This document shows, piece after piece, positions 25,938 through 34,133 of a stretch of 64,000 nt of DNA. The stretch comes from JAXGPP01 sp040766885. GTDB lineage: Bacteria > Planctomycetota > Planctomycetia > Pirellulales > Thermoguttaceae. The DNA is taken from the NCBI GenBank assembly GCA_040766885.1, contig JAXGPP010000001.1:124001-188000 (forward strand). The letters are read 5' to 3'. The stretch's first letter is position 1, and every line of letters starts with the position of its first letter. A program made the position numbers and the translations under genes. The notes under the pieces are model-generated. The model was not told where the DNA came from and ran no database searches. It saw only the letters and a list, made by a program, of their open reading frames with translations.

Positions 25938-26507
25938 TCAGATCGGTTCAACCCACAGGTCGTCGATCTCGACGGACGCACCCTGCTGCAGGAAATCGAC
26001 ATGGACCAGCAGCCGCGTCTGGCCGCGTCGGCTGATGATCGTGCCTTCGATCCCCTCCATTGCGCCACGGCAAACGCGGACACGCGTCCCGGGGGTTAAA
26101 CGGCTCTCCGCAGTCAGCGGCGCTCCGGTGGCGATCAGGTGCTGAATCTGCCGGAGGTCATGCCACAGGCGGGCGCCGTCCGGCACTTCGAGCACGCGAG
26201 ACAACCGGTTGGTTGCCAGGGCACGCACTCGTTGCTCTCCGTCCCCATGCATGAACACGTAGCCGGTAAACAGCGGCGTGTAGCTGGATAACCGACGGCT
26301 GCCATACATTGCCGACTTCTTGATCAGCGGCAAGTAGAAATGAACACCAGCGCCCAGCAGTTCGCGGGCCACCGCTTTCTCCTGGCGGGCCCTGGTATAG
26401 AGGGCCCACCAGCGGCAATCGTCACCAGGAGACGGAATTGCCAGCGGCACTTCTGTCTGCTCAAAGAGGGTGGCCGGGTACAGATTCGGTTCGAACGGGA
26501 TGGCCAT
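25938..26507 (-). CDS. NusG-like specialised transcription antitermination factor
   Basis: A 189-residue protein with an N-terminal NGN domain (RWWALYTRARQEKAVARELLGAGVHFYLPLI, then SSYTPLFTGYVFMHGD) and a C-terminal KOW domain (TPGTRVRVCRGAMEGIEGTIISRRGQTRLLVHVDFLQQGASVEID). The gene context, next to regulators and outside the usual rpl/secE cluster, marks it as a paralogue of the RfaH/LoaP kind rather than housekeeping NusG. Such factors typically promote readthrough of long polysaccharide operons. ATG 26507 chosen over an upstream TTG. A candidate target is the polysaccharide operon at 42-49 kb; this is inference. Confidence 0.88.
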   Translation of the reverse strand: MAIPFEPNLYPATLFEQTEVPLAIPSPGDDCRWWALYTRARQEKAVARELLGAGVHFYLPLIKKSAMYGSRRLSSYTPLFTGYVFMHGDGEQRVRALATNRLSRVLEVPDGARLWHDLRQIQHLIATGAPLTAESRLTPGTRVRVCRGAMEGIEGTIISRRGQTRLLVHVDFLQQGASVEIDDLWVEPI

Positions 26508-26579
26508 ACTTGGCGCGCAATGGCGCGGTCCATGACGCAAATACGTACGACTGGTTCCGGGCAGCAGTCACGAGGAAGG

Positions 26580-26608
26580 ATTGAAGACGACTCACTACAG
26601 ATTGACAA
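26580..26608 (-). promoter_or_regulatory. Candidate sigma70-type promoter of the NusG-like gene
   Basis: The minus strand reads TTGTCA (26603-26608), a 17-bp spacer and TTCAAT (26580-26585). Spacing is ideal and five of six -35 bases match consensus. It would give a leader of about 70 nt before the ATG at 26507 and could drive the NusG-like gene and the regulators beyond it. Confidence 0.45.
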
Positions 26609-26816
26609 AGGTGAGGCAAAACGAAGCGCCCGCACCTTCGACAGTCCTCAGTAGTATACGTCGTCCGTGAAGTTCCAGCTTACCCTCGGCCCAAAACGCC
26701 AGCAATCCCCTGGTAATTTCGCTGGTGCCGAGTCGCAAGATCTTACCCGCCGTTGGGGTGGTGTCTGCTGGGGCTCCTTGCGCGACTCCAACGTTGCGCA
26801 AATCCAATCCCGGCAC
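26595..26816 (-). pseudogene. Possible remnant of a Crp/Fnr-like DNA-binding domain
   Basis: A short minus-strand frame of 73 codons after the FmdB gene. The stretch ILRLGTSEITRGLLAFWAEGK followed by LELHGRRILLR looks like the recognition helix and wing of a Crp/Fnr family winged helix (compare the LGxSRETVSRxLxxLxxxGLIxxxGRRI pattern). No nucleotide-binding domain precedes it. It may be a fossil or a chance resemblance. The candidate promoter of the NusG-like gene overlaps its end. Confidence 0.22.
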
Positions 26817-26831
26817 CGCCCTCGGCTCCTT

Positions 26832-27332
26832 CTACAGTTCATAAAGCGTTTCGTCGACACTCGGCGCTCGGAGGCGGCGCGAGAACTGCCGCAGGCTTCC
26901 GGGAGTTCCCATCATTGGATCTTCCTGCTCCAGGACGTCGCCCATATCCTCTTCGATCTGGTCGGGATCTTCGCCGGCCTCCATCCGCCGCATCGCCTCT
27001 TCCATGCCGGGCCCCAGGTGCATGCCGGTGCCGTCATAGAGTTTTCGCATCATACGGGCCATGGCCCGGGGATCGTCTTCATCGATCCCGTCGGACTGCC
27101 GTGCGATTTCGTCGAGGAGGCTTTCCATCTTCGACTCGTCGAGCCCCGGCGGCAAATCGTCTTCGCCCTGGGGTTCGACGCGATTCTTGGAGATGGCAAA
27201 CCGCGAGACCTTTCGTTCAAGTTTCGGCCGCCCGCACCGGGGGCAGGCGGGACGTTTGGCCGTATTTACCGTTCGCGAAAGGAAGTTGTAGATCCGGTGA
27301 CAATCGCCACAGTAGAATTCGTAGATCGGCAC
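26832..27332 (-). CDS. FmdB-family zinc ribbon protein
   Basis: A 166-residue protein. The N-terminal zinc ribbon of the FmdB/CxxC_CxxC_SSSS type starts MPIYEFYCGDC and has C8, C11, C30 and C33 as zinc ligands. The rest is acidic and helical, rich in Met, Asp and Glu (MARMMRKLYDGTGMHLGPGMEEAMRRM), as often seen in planctomycete members. Start is taken as GTG 27332, giving the canonical MPIYE; upstream in-frame codons exist. FmdB proteins are linked to regulation of amide metabolism in one case, but the general role is unknown. Confidence 0.85.
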   Translation of the reverse strand: MPIYEFYCGDCHRIYNFLSRTVNTAKRPACPRCGRPKLERKVSRFAISKNRVEPQGEDDLPPGLDESKMESLLDEIARQSDGIDEDDPRAMARMMRKLYDGTGMHLGPGMEEAMRRMEAGEDPDQIEEDMGDVLEQEDPMMGTPGSLRQFSRRLRAPSVDETLYEL

Positions 27333-27618
27333 GTTAATACCCAAAGGAAAGTGGAATCGTCGAACGGCGGCCCCACATCGGCTCATTCTATCCGGTCTTA
27401 TCTACGATTCCACCGGCCGTGCGCCAAGCAGAGACGGCTGCGGAGGCCCAACACGCCGTGTTGTGGGACGACTGGCGACTGCGGGCGGGACTGCCGGCGC
27501 AAGCGGCGTTTCCCTCGGGCCTGGATTTCGAATCGCTTCTCTTGACGCCGCAGTAATGCCCGGAAAACAATGGTGGCAGTTCCCACGGCAGCATGTTCCT
27601 TATTCAGAAGGCCACCCC

Positions 27619-28980
27619 ATGAGCAGTTTCGGTACCCCGGCCACTTCGCGGCGCGATTTCCTGAAACATAGCGGCCGGGTGGCCGCGGCTTCGCTATTGG
27701 CATCTGCGGTGCCCGCCGTCCATGCGGGCGAGGACAATACGATTCAGTTGGCCCTGGTTGGTTGCGGCGGCCGAGGCACGGGGGCGGCCGCCGACGCTCT
27801 ATCGACCAAGAGCGGCCCGATCAAGCTGGTGGCGATGGCCGATGTCTTCGAACAACGACTGACGAGCAGCCACGACAATCTGCGGAAGATGTTTGGCGAG
27901 CAGGTTGATGTCCCCCAGGAGCGGCGATTCATCGGCTTCGACGCCTACCGGCATGCCATGGAGTGCCTGCGGCCAGGCGATGTGGTGTTGCTGACCACGC
28001 CCTGCGCTTTTCGCTGGGTGCATTTTGGACTTGCGATCGAGAAGGGCATCAATGTCTTCATGGAAAAGCCGACGACCGTGGACGGTCCCAGTACTCGCCG
28101 GATGCTTGCGCTGGCCGACGAGTCGGCGAAGAAGAATCTCAAGGTCGGTGTGGGATTGATGTGCCGGCACTGCAAGGCCCGTTGGGAACTCCTCGATCGC
28201 ATTCAGGCGGGGCAGATCGGCGAGATCACCTATATGAAGACCTACCGGCTGGTGCCGCCCGCCGGCTTCTGCGGCCCGAAGCCCGACAACATGAGCGAGT
28301 TGCTCTACCAGGTCCAGCGATACCTCAGCTTCATGTGGGCCAGCGGCGGCCTGGTACACGACTACACAAGCCACAATATCGACGAGTGCTGCTGGATGAA
28401 GGGGGCCTGGCCGGTCCGAGCCCAGGGGTCCGGCGGCCGCTGCTACCGCGAGGGGATGGTCGACCAGAACTTCGACCACTATTCGGTGGAATACACCTTC
28501 GCCGATGGCACGAACCTGTTCATGAACGCGCGCAATATGGCCGGATGCTACGGCGAGTTCGCCAGCTATGCCCACGGGACGAAGGGATCGGCGGTCATCT
28601 CCACGTTCATGCATACGCCAGCGAAGTGCCGTATCTACCGCGGTCACAACTTCGTCGAAAGCGATCTGGCATGGGCCTTCCCCCAACCCGAGCCGAATCC
28701 TTATCAGTTGGAATGGGATCACTTGATCGAGGCGATTCGCCAGGACCGGCCGCACAACGAAGCTCGGCGCGGCGCCGAAGCCAGCCTGGTGCAGATCATG
28801 GGGCGGATGGCGGTTCACACTGGACGTGTCGTCACCTGGGACGAAGCGCTCAATCACGACCACGAATTCGCTCCTGATGTTGATAAGCTCACGATGGATT
28901 CGCCGGCTCCTTTGCCGCTGGGGGCGGCCGAAAAGTATCCGCTGCCTCTGCCCGGCCAGAATCCCCAGCGCGAATACTGA
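27619..28980 (+). CDS. Tat-exported Gfo/Idh/MocA family oxidoreductase
   Basis: A 453-residue protein: twin-arginine signal SRRDFLKHSGRVAAASLLASA at the N-terminus, then a Rossmann NAD(P)-binding domain (ALVGCGGRGTG at 45-55) and the EKP motif with Lys150 in VFMEKPTTVD. The C-terminal alpha/beta domain contains GGLVHDYTSHNIDECCW. Exported members of this family are abundant in planctomycetes. They are thought to use a tightly bound cofactor to interconvert sugars, for example 3-keto sugars or glycoside cleavage. ATG 27619 is used because the Tat signal starts there. Confidence 0.92.
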   Translation: MSSFGTPATSRRDFLKHSGRVAAASLLASAVPAVHAGEDNTIQLALVGCGGRGTGAAADALSTKSGPIKLVAMADVFEQRLTSSHDNLRKMFGEQVDVPQERRFIGFDAYRHAMECLRPGDVVLLTTPCAFRWVHFGLAIEKGINVFMEKPTTVDGPSTRRMLALADESAKKNLKVGVGLMCRHCKARWELLDRIQAGQIGEITYMKTYRLVPPAGFCGPKPDNMSELLYQVQRYLSFMWASGGLVHDYTSHNIDECCWMKGAWPVRAQGSGGRCYREGMVDQNFDHYSVEYTFADGTNLFMNARNMAGCYGEFASYAHGTKGSAVISTFMHTPAKCRIYRGHNFVESDLAWAFPQPEPNPYQLEWDHLIEAIRQDRPHNEARRGAEASLVQIMGRMAVHTGRVVTWDEALNHDHEFAPDVDKLTMDSPAPLPLGAAEKYPLPLPGQNPQREY

Positions 28981-29029
28981 GGCAGTCGCGCCAATCTGCC
29001 GGAAGAGACCGGTGCTTTGGAGTCGATCG

Positions 29030-29911
29030 ATGGCAACCAGATTGCTTGGCCGGCGAGCGTTTCTTGAGCGAGGATGCCTCTTCTTGGCTGGGGCAACACT
29101 GCCCTTCGGCCAGTCGCGGGCGGCTGAGGAAGCAGCGCCATTGGTGCGAATCGGACTGCTGACAGATCTGCACCACGCCGACAGGCCGCCTTCCGGGTCT
29201 CGCTATTATCGGGAGACGCTGTCGAAATGTACTGAAGCGGCCGCCCACTTCAGACGCGAGAAGGTTGATCACGTGGTCGAGCTGGGCGATCTGATCGACT
29301 CGGCCGATTCGCTGGAGACCGAGAAGGGCTACTTGCGGAGAATTCGCCGAGAGCTTGCGACTGCGCCGGGCACGCATCATTTCGTCCTCGGAAATCACTG
29401 TGTTTCGGCTCTGACGAAGCCCGAGTTCCTGGAAATCGTTGGCCAGGAACGGTCGTATTACTCATTCGAAGCCGGTGGGTACCGCTTCGTCGTCCTCGAT
29501 GCCTGTTTCCGCGGCGACGGCGAACCTTACGGCCGGCAGAACTTCACCTGGACGGACGCCAATATTCCCGCGGAAGAGATCGACTGGCTTCGGTCAGAGC
29601 TCAAGTCGGTCGGTATCGGAGCAGTCGTGCTCGTCCATCAACGGCTCGACGCGGAGCCTCCCTACGGCATCAAGAACGCCGCCGAAGTCCGCAAGTTGTT
29701 GGAGGATTCCGGCCGGGTGCTCGCCGTTCTTCAAGGCCATTACCATCCGGGTGATTATCGGGAGGTGAAAGGCATTCACTACTGCACGCTCTCGGCGATG
29801 ATTGAAGGTTCGGGGCCGGAGAATAACGCCTATGCAGTCATGGACGTGTTGCCGGGAGGCGCGATTCGCATCGCGGGCTTCCGCAGGCAGCGGGACTACG
29901 AGTGGCGCTAA
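29030..29911 (+). CDS. Tat-exported calcineurin-like metallophosphoesterase
   Basis: A 293-residue protein with a Tat-like signal (GRRAFLERGCLFLAGATLPFG). The phosphoesterase core has its metal ligands: D46 and H48 in LLTDLHHA, GDLID (86-90), GNHC (121-124), VLVHQ and GHYHPGD near the C-terminus. It would hydrolyse a phosphate ester in the periplasm. It lies 49 nt after the oxidoreductase on the same strand and may be cotranscribed. Substrate unknown. Confidence 0.9.
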   Translation: MATRLLGRRAFLERGCLFLAGATLPFGQSRAAEEAAPLVRIGLLTDLHHADRPPSGSRYYRETLSKCTEAAAHFRREKVDHVVELGDLIDSADSLETEKGYLRRIRRELATAPGTHHFVLGNHCVSALTKPEFLEIVGQERSYYSFEAGGYRFVVLDACFRGDGEPYGRQNFTWTDANIPAEEIDWLRSELKSVGIGAVVLVHQRLDAEPPYGIKNAAEVRKLLEDSGRVLAVLQGHYHPGDYREVKGIHYCTLSAMIEGSGPENNAYAVMDVLPGGAIRIAGFRRQRDYEWR

Positions 29912-29959
29912 GAAAAGCGGCTGGTTCGACCGCGGAACGCGGCCTCTTGTGCCAAGGCG

Positions 29960-30006
29960 GTTGACATGTAATACTGGTTCGAGCGATGGGGGTGTTTTGT
30001 TGACAT
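29960..30006 (+). promoter_or_regulatory. Duplicated GTTGACAT motif upstream of the SWIM/MoxR cluster
   Basis: The same eight bases GTTGACAT occur at 29960-29967 and 29999-30006, 39 bp apart, just before the first gene of the five-gene cluster. Each contains a perfect TTGACA -35 hexamer, but no good -10 box lies 16-18 bp downstream of either. They could be a paired operator or -35 elements read by an atypical sigma factor. Confidence 0.3.
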
Positions 30007-30027
30007 CGCGATCAGGGACGGACTCTC

Positions 30028-31338
30028 ATGCCGCTTTCGCTGGAGCAGGTCGCCGAGATGGCGCCGGACAGCAGTTCGGCCGCTGCGGGCAAGAAGCTGA
30101 TGGCGTTGAAAAGCTGGGAGGACCTCGGGCAAAACCCGGAGGCGGTATGGGGGCTTTGCCGCGGCAGCGCCACATACCAGGTCAAGGTTGATCTGGGAAA
30201 TCTCGGCTACCATTGCAGTTGCCCGAGCCGGAAGTTCCCCTGCAAGCATGTGCTTGGTTTGTTGATGCTTTTCGCCGCGTCGCCCGATGCGGTCGAGTCC
30301 TGCGAGCCTCCCGGCTGGGTGGGCGAGTGGCTCGAGCGCCGCCGCAGTCGACAAGAGAAAAAAGCCGAGCGAGAGACGGCGGAGGCCAAGAAACCCGCCG
30401 ACGAAGCGGCGCAGCAGCGGCGGGCCGAGCAGCGGGAGACGAAAGTCTCTGATGGCCTGGTCCGGCTCGAGATTTGGCTCAAGGATCTGGTTCGAAACGG
30501 TCTGGCGGCGGTCGAGTCCAAGCCGCCCGCATTCTGGGAGGACCAGGCGAAACGACTCGTCGACGCGCAAGCTCCGGGACTGGCATCGCGGGTGGCCCGA
30601 TTGTCGCTTGTTCCGCGGTCGTCGCGCGACTGGCCGGCCCGGCTGCTGGGAGAGATTGGCCGGATCGAACTGTTGATCCACGCCTGGCAGAGGGCCGAGT
30701 CGATCGATCCCCAACTGCGGCAGGAAATCCGCCAGTTTCTCGGCTGGACCGTCAGCCAGCCTGAACTGGAGCGGGACGGCGAGCAAGTCGACGACTCATG
30801 GGTCGTCGTCGGCCAGTGGGTCGATGACGAGGGCCGCATTCGCACGCAGCGCTCGTGGCTCGTTGGCCGTGAGACGGGCCGCGCGGCGCTGGTCCTGCAG
30901 TTCTCCGCGGGCGGACAACCTTTTCCGGAGTCGATCGTGCCGGGTGGAGAGCAGCGGGCGACGCTCGTCTACTATCCTGGGGCAGTGCCGCAGCGCGGCA
31001 AGTTTGTCAATCGCACAGGCACGGTGGAATCGGTCACCGCACGGTTTCCCGGGGCGGCGACGATCGACGAATTCCTGGTCGGCATTGCCCGGCAGTTGGC
31101 GCGGCAGCCTTGGCTGGCCGCGTTTGGCGCCGTGCTGCATGACGTGCGGGTTGTCCCGCAGGCCGAAGCGTGGCGAGTCGTGGATCTTCGGGGAAACTCG
31201 ATTCCTCTTTCCGGGCGCGCGCACTGGAGACTGCTGGCGCTCAGCGGCGGTCAACCTTTCGATATGACCGGCGAGTGGGACGGTCACGTGCTGCGTCCGC
31301 TTGGCATGTACATGGACAACACCTTCCGGATTGCGTAA
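30028..31338 (+). CDS. SWIM zinc-finger protein (first gene of MoxR/VWA cluster)
   Basis: A 436-residue cytoplasmic protein. The SWIM zinc finger CxC-x6-CxH is complete: C63, C65, C72 and H74 in YHCSCPSRKFPCKH. A highly charged helical linker follows (about 95-150, RRRSRQEKKAERETAEAKK). The C-terminal half is a folded domain of unknown type containing RTQRSWLVGRETGRAALVLQ. SWIM domains bind DNA or proteins. The stop overlaps the next start by one base (TAATG). It matches in kind the SWIM protein of the E. coli yeh locus (YehQ). Confidence 0.88.
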   Translation: MPLSLEQVAEMAPDSSSAAAGKKLMALKSWEDLGQNPEAVWGLCRGSATYQVKVDLGNLGYHCSCPSRKFPCKHVLGLLMLFAASPDAVESCEPPGWVGEWLERRRSRQEKKAERETAEAKKPADEAAQQRRAEQRETKVSDGLVRLEIWLKDLVRNGLAAVESKPPAFWEDQAKRLVDAQAPGLASRVARLSLVPRSSRDWPARLLGEIGRIELLIHAWQRAESIDPQLRQEIRQFLGWTVSQPELERDGEQVDDSWVVVGQWVDDEGRIRTQRSWLVGRETGRAALVLQFSAGGQPFPESIVPGGEQRATLVYYPGAVPQRGKFVNRTGTVESVTARFPGAATIDEFLVGIARQLARQPWLAAFGAVLHDVRVVPQAEAWRVVDLRGNSIPLSGRAHWRLLALSGGQPFDMTGEWDGHVLRPLGMYMDNTFRIA

Positions 31339-32918
31339 TGGAAGAGCTTGCCCGCATAGCGCTGGTGGGAACATCGAGACTGGCTTCTGCCCCGGCGGCC
31401 GACGTCGGAGATCCGTGCGACGCGCTTGTTGCCGCACTGGGTGATGAGGACCGCGAGCGGGAGTTCTTGCTTCGCGCCGGTGTCCGGGCAGTCTATGAGG
31501 AATGCGGTCGCGTCGCTCGGTCGGAGGTTTCGGTCCCCGAGGCGTGTCCGAGGGAGTCGCGTCCGGTGGCCGCACAGAAGACGGTCGGTCTGCTGCGGAA
31601 CGCGATCGCTTCGCAGTCGTGGGACCTGTTGGTGGAGTTTCTGCGACAGCTTGAGGCGACGGGGCTCGTCCTGCCGCCAGAACTGCTGCCCGAGGCACTG
31701 GACTTGAGCGATGCTGCAGTCCGCGAGCGGCTCTTGCCGGTGCTCGGCGAGCGCGGCCGCTGGCTGAGCGGGTTCAACCCGGATTGGGCGTGGGTGACGG
31801 ACAGCGTTGCGACGCTTTCGGCCCGCGACCGTGGTTCCCTGATGCGCGGATGGGACGAGGGGAACTTCTCGCAGCGCTGTCAGGTGCTTGAGACTCTCCG
31901 CCGCAGCGTGCCGGAGGAGGCGAGAAACCTGGTCGAATCGGCGATCGAGAAGGAGAAGCCGGATCATCGCGCGCGATTGCTCGAGACGTTGCGAACCGGA
32001 CTTGGCGCCGGCGACGAGCCGCTCCTGGAATCGAGACTCGATGATCGGGCCGAGCAAGTCCGCCGCACGGCGGCGGCGCTGTTGGCGAAGCTGTCGGGTT
32101 CAGCACTAGCCCGCCGCATGGAGGATCGTGCCGCTGCCATGCTGATGGCCGCCGGGTCGGGGGCCAGGCTGCGAGTTCATTGCAGTCCGCCGCAAGAGAT
32201 CGACAAGACGTGGGTCCGCGATGGAGTTCCCGCCAAGCCGCCGCCGGGGCGCGGCAAGCGGGCCGTATGGGCGGAGGCGGTGCTCGCAGCGGTGCCGCCG
32301 TCGCGATGGAGCCAGCGGTTCGCTGCCGAGCCCTCCCGGCTTATCGAGGCGGTGCGTCAGAGCGACTTCGCCCAGCCGGTGCTGATTGGCTGGAGTCTCG
32401 CCGCGGCAGCGTTTGCCCGTGATGACGACGCTTCGGCCGCCTGGCTGCGTCCCTTGTGGGACTACTGGGCGGACGGTAGCAGGCACGCCAGCGGCCAGGG
32501 GCAAGCGGAGGCGGCAGAGCACCTGACCGCCCTTTTCAGCGTGATGTCTCGCGAGGACGCGGAGGCGGTCATGTTGCCCATGTTGGCCCAGACGGCATCC
32601 GCCCAGAGCCTGGTCGCGCACAAGCTCCTGGTCCTGATGCCGCGTCCTTGGGGGGCCAAATTCAGTCGGGCCTATCTTGCGGCGTGCCGGGAGGTGCTCA
32701 GGAGCCGGACAGACAACCTGGCCTATCAATGGTCGGTCTCGCTCTTCGTCGCCGGCCGCGCACTGCCGCGAGAGTTGTTCTCCGAGGCCCTGGCACCCTG
32801 GGAGGTGGCGGAAGGCAAAGGCCAGTGGCACAGTGACGCGGCACGCCGCGAGATTGAGAAGTTCACCGATACCATCCGCCTCCGGCAGAGCTTCTGCGCC
32901 GAGATATCGAGACAATAG
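31338..32918 (+). CDS. DUF5691 family protein
   Basis: A 526-residue cytoplasmic protein beginning MEELARIALVGTSR, the usual start of DUF5691 proteins. It is mainly helical with HEAT-like repeats in the middle (SQRCQVLETLRRSVPEEARNLVESAIEKE and DRAEQVRRTAAALLAKLSG). No catalytic motif is visible. It overlaps the stop of the SWIM gene (TAATG), so the pair is translationally coupled. In other bacteria this family sits beside SWIM, MoxR and VWA genes, consistent with a scaffold or adaptor role. Confidence 0.8.
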   Translation: MEELARIALVGTSRLASAPAADVGDPCDALVAALGDEDREREFLLRAGVRAVYEECGRVARSEVSVPEACPRESRPVAAQKTVGLLRNAIASQSWDLLVEFLRQLEATGLVLPPELLPEALDLSDAAVRERLLPVLGERGRWLSGFNPDWAWVTDSVATLSARDRGSLMRGWDEGNFSQRCQVLETLRRSVPEEARNLVESAIEKEKPDHRARLLETLRTGLGAGDEPLLESRLDDRAEQVRRTAAALLAKLSGSALARRMEDRAAAMLMAAGSGARLRVHCSPPQEIDKTWVRDGVPAKPPPGRGKRAVWAEAVLAAVPPSRWSQRFAAEPSRLIEAVRQSDFAQPVLIGWSLAAAAFARDDDASAAWLRPLWDYWADGSRHASGQGQAEAAEHLTALFSVMSREDAEAVMLPMLAQTASAQSLVAHKLLVLMPRPWGAKFSRAYLAACREVLRSRTDNLAYQWSVSLFVAGRALPRELFSEALAPWEVAEGKGQWHSDAARREIEKFTDTIRLRQSFCAEISRQ

Positions 32919-32984
32919 TGTCACAGCGGAAAACGTCGACAGCGAAAGCGTCAGCCCTGCACACTTCAATAGGGAGAACCACGC

Positions 32985-34118
32985 GTGGCAAAGAACCGTA
33001 GTGCGGCGACCGCGACGGCGGTGACGGCGTCGTCGGGGAGTGACGGCAAGCTCCGTTTGCACGCCGAGCAGCAGTTCGCCGAAGAACTGGCCGCGTTGAG
33101 CGAGGTCGACGATCGACAGCGGCCGCCGAACTGGAAGCTGTCGCCCTGGGCCGTCAAGACCTATCTTCTGGGCGGAAAGTTGCCAAACGGCTTCGAGGTC
33201 ACGCCGAAGTACATCGGCAACGAGCGGCTGATTGAAATTGCCGTGGCGACTCTGGCGACCGACCGGGCGCTGTTGTTATACGGTGTGCCGGGTACGGCAA
33301 AGAGCTGGGTCAGCGAGCACCTCTCGGCGGCGATATCGGGCGTTTCGACGCTGTTGATCCAGGGTACGGCGGGCACGGATGAGTCGGCAATCCGCTATGG
33401 CTGGAATTATGCGCGGCTTCTGGCCGAGGGGCCATCGGCGGCCGCGCTGGTGAAAAGCCCGATGATGACCGCGATGGAGACCGGTCGGATCTGCCGGGTG
33501 GAGGAGCTCACGCGAATTCCCAGCGAAGTGCAGGACACTTTGATCACGATCCTGTCGGAAAAGACGCTGCCCATTCCCGAACTGGGAACCGAGGCCCAGG
33601 CGGTCAAGGGATTCAATGTGATCGCCACGGCCAACAATCGAGATAAAGGCGTCAACGAACTCTCCAGCGCGCTGCAGCGGCGGTTCAACACCGTCGTTCT
33701 GCCCGTGCCCGATTCGCTCGACGACGAAGTGGATATTGTCAGCCGCCGATCGGAGCAACTTGGCCGGGCGCTGGAACTGCCTGGCGAGAAGCCGGCACTG
33801 GAAGAGATTCGGCGCGTGGTGACGATCTTCCGCGAACTTCGCAATGGCGTAACCGAAGACGGCAAGACGAAGGTCAAGACTCCCAGCGGAACGCTTTCAA
33901 CAGCAGAGGCGATCTCGGTGGTCTCCAGCGGCATGGCGATGGCCGCCTTCTACGGCGACGGCATGATGCGCGCGGGCGATGTCATCTCGGGCCTGGTTGG
34001 TGCAGTTGTCAAAGACCCGGTTCAGGACCAGTTGATCTGGCAGGAGTATCTGCAGACGGTCGTCAAGGAACGCGATGACTGGAAGGATCTGTACCGTGCC
34101 AGCCGCGACACCACCTGA
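32985..34118 (+). CDS. MoxR-family AAA+ ATPase
   Basis: A 377-residue AAA+ protein. Walker A is GVPGTAKS (100-107). The Walker B position reads ICRVEEL (169-175), with Glu-Glu in place of the usual Asp-Glu. Sensor 1 is in IATANNRD (213-220) and the arginine finger region is SALQRRF (228-234). MoxR ATPases act as chaperone-like motors with VWA-domain partners, and one is encoded two genes downstream. The type resembles E. coli YehL. It starts 66 nt after the DUF5691 gene. Whether the Glu at Walker B weakens ATP hydrolysis is unknown. Confidence 0.92.
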   Translation: MAKNRSAATATAVTASSGSDGKLRLHAEQQFAEELAALSEVDDRQRPPNWKLSPWAVKTYLLGGKLPNGFEVTPKYIGNERLIEIAVATLATDRALLLYGVPGTAKSWVSEHLSAAISGVSTLLIQGTAGTDESAIRYGWNYARLLAEGPSAAALVKSPMMTAMETGRICRVEELTRIPSEVQDTLITILSEKTLPIPELGTEAQAVKGFNVIATANNRDKGVNELSSALQRRFNTVVLPVPDSLDDEVDIVSRRSEQLGRALELPGEKPALEEIRRVVTIFRELRNGVTEDGKTKVKTPSGTLSTAEAISVVSSGMAMAAFYGDGMMRAGDVISGLVGAVVKDPVQDQLIWQEYLQTVVKERDDWKDLYRASRDTT

Positions 34119-34133
34119 TCTCAGAATCGAATC

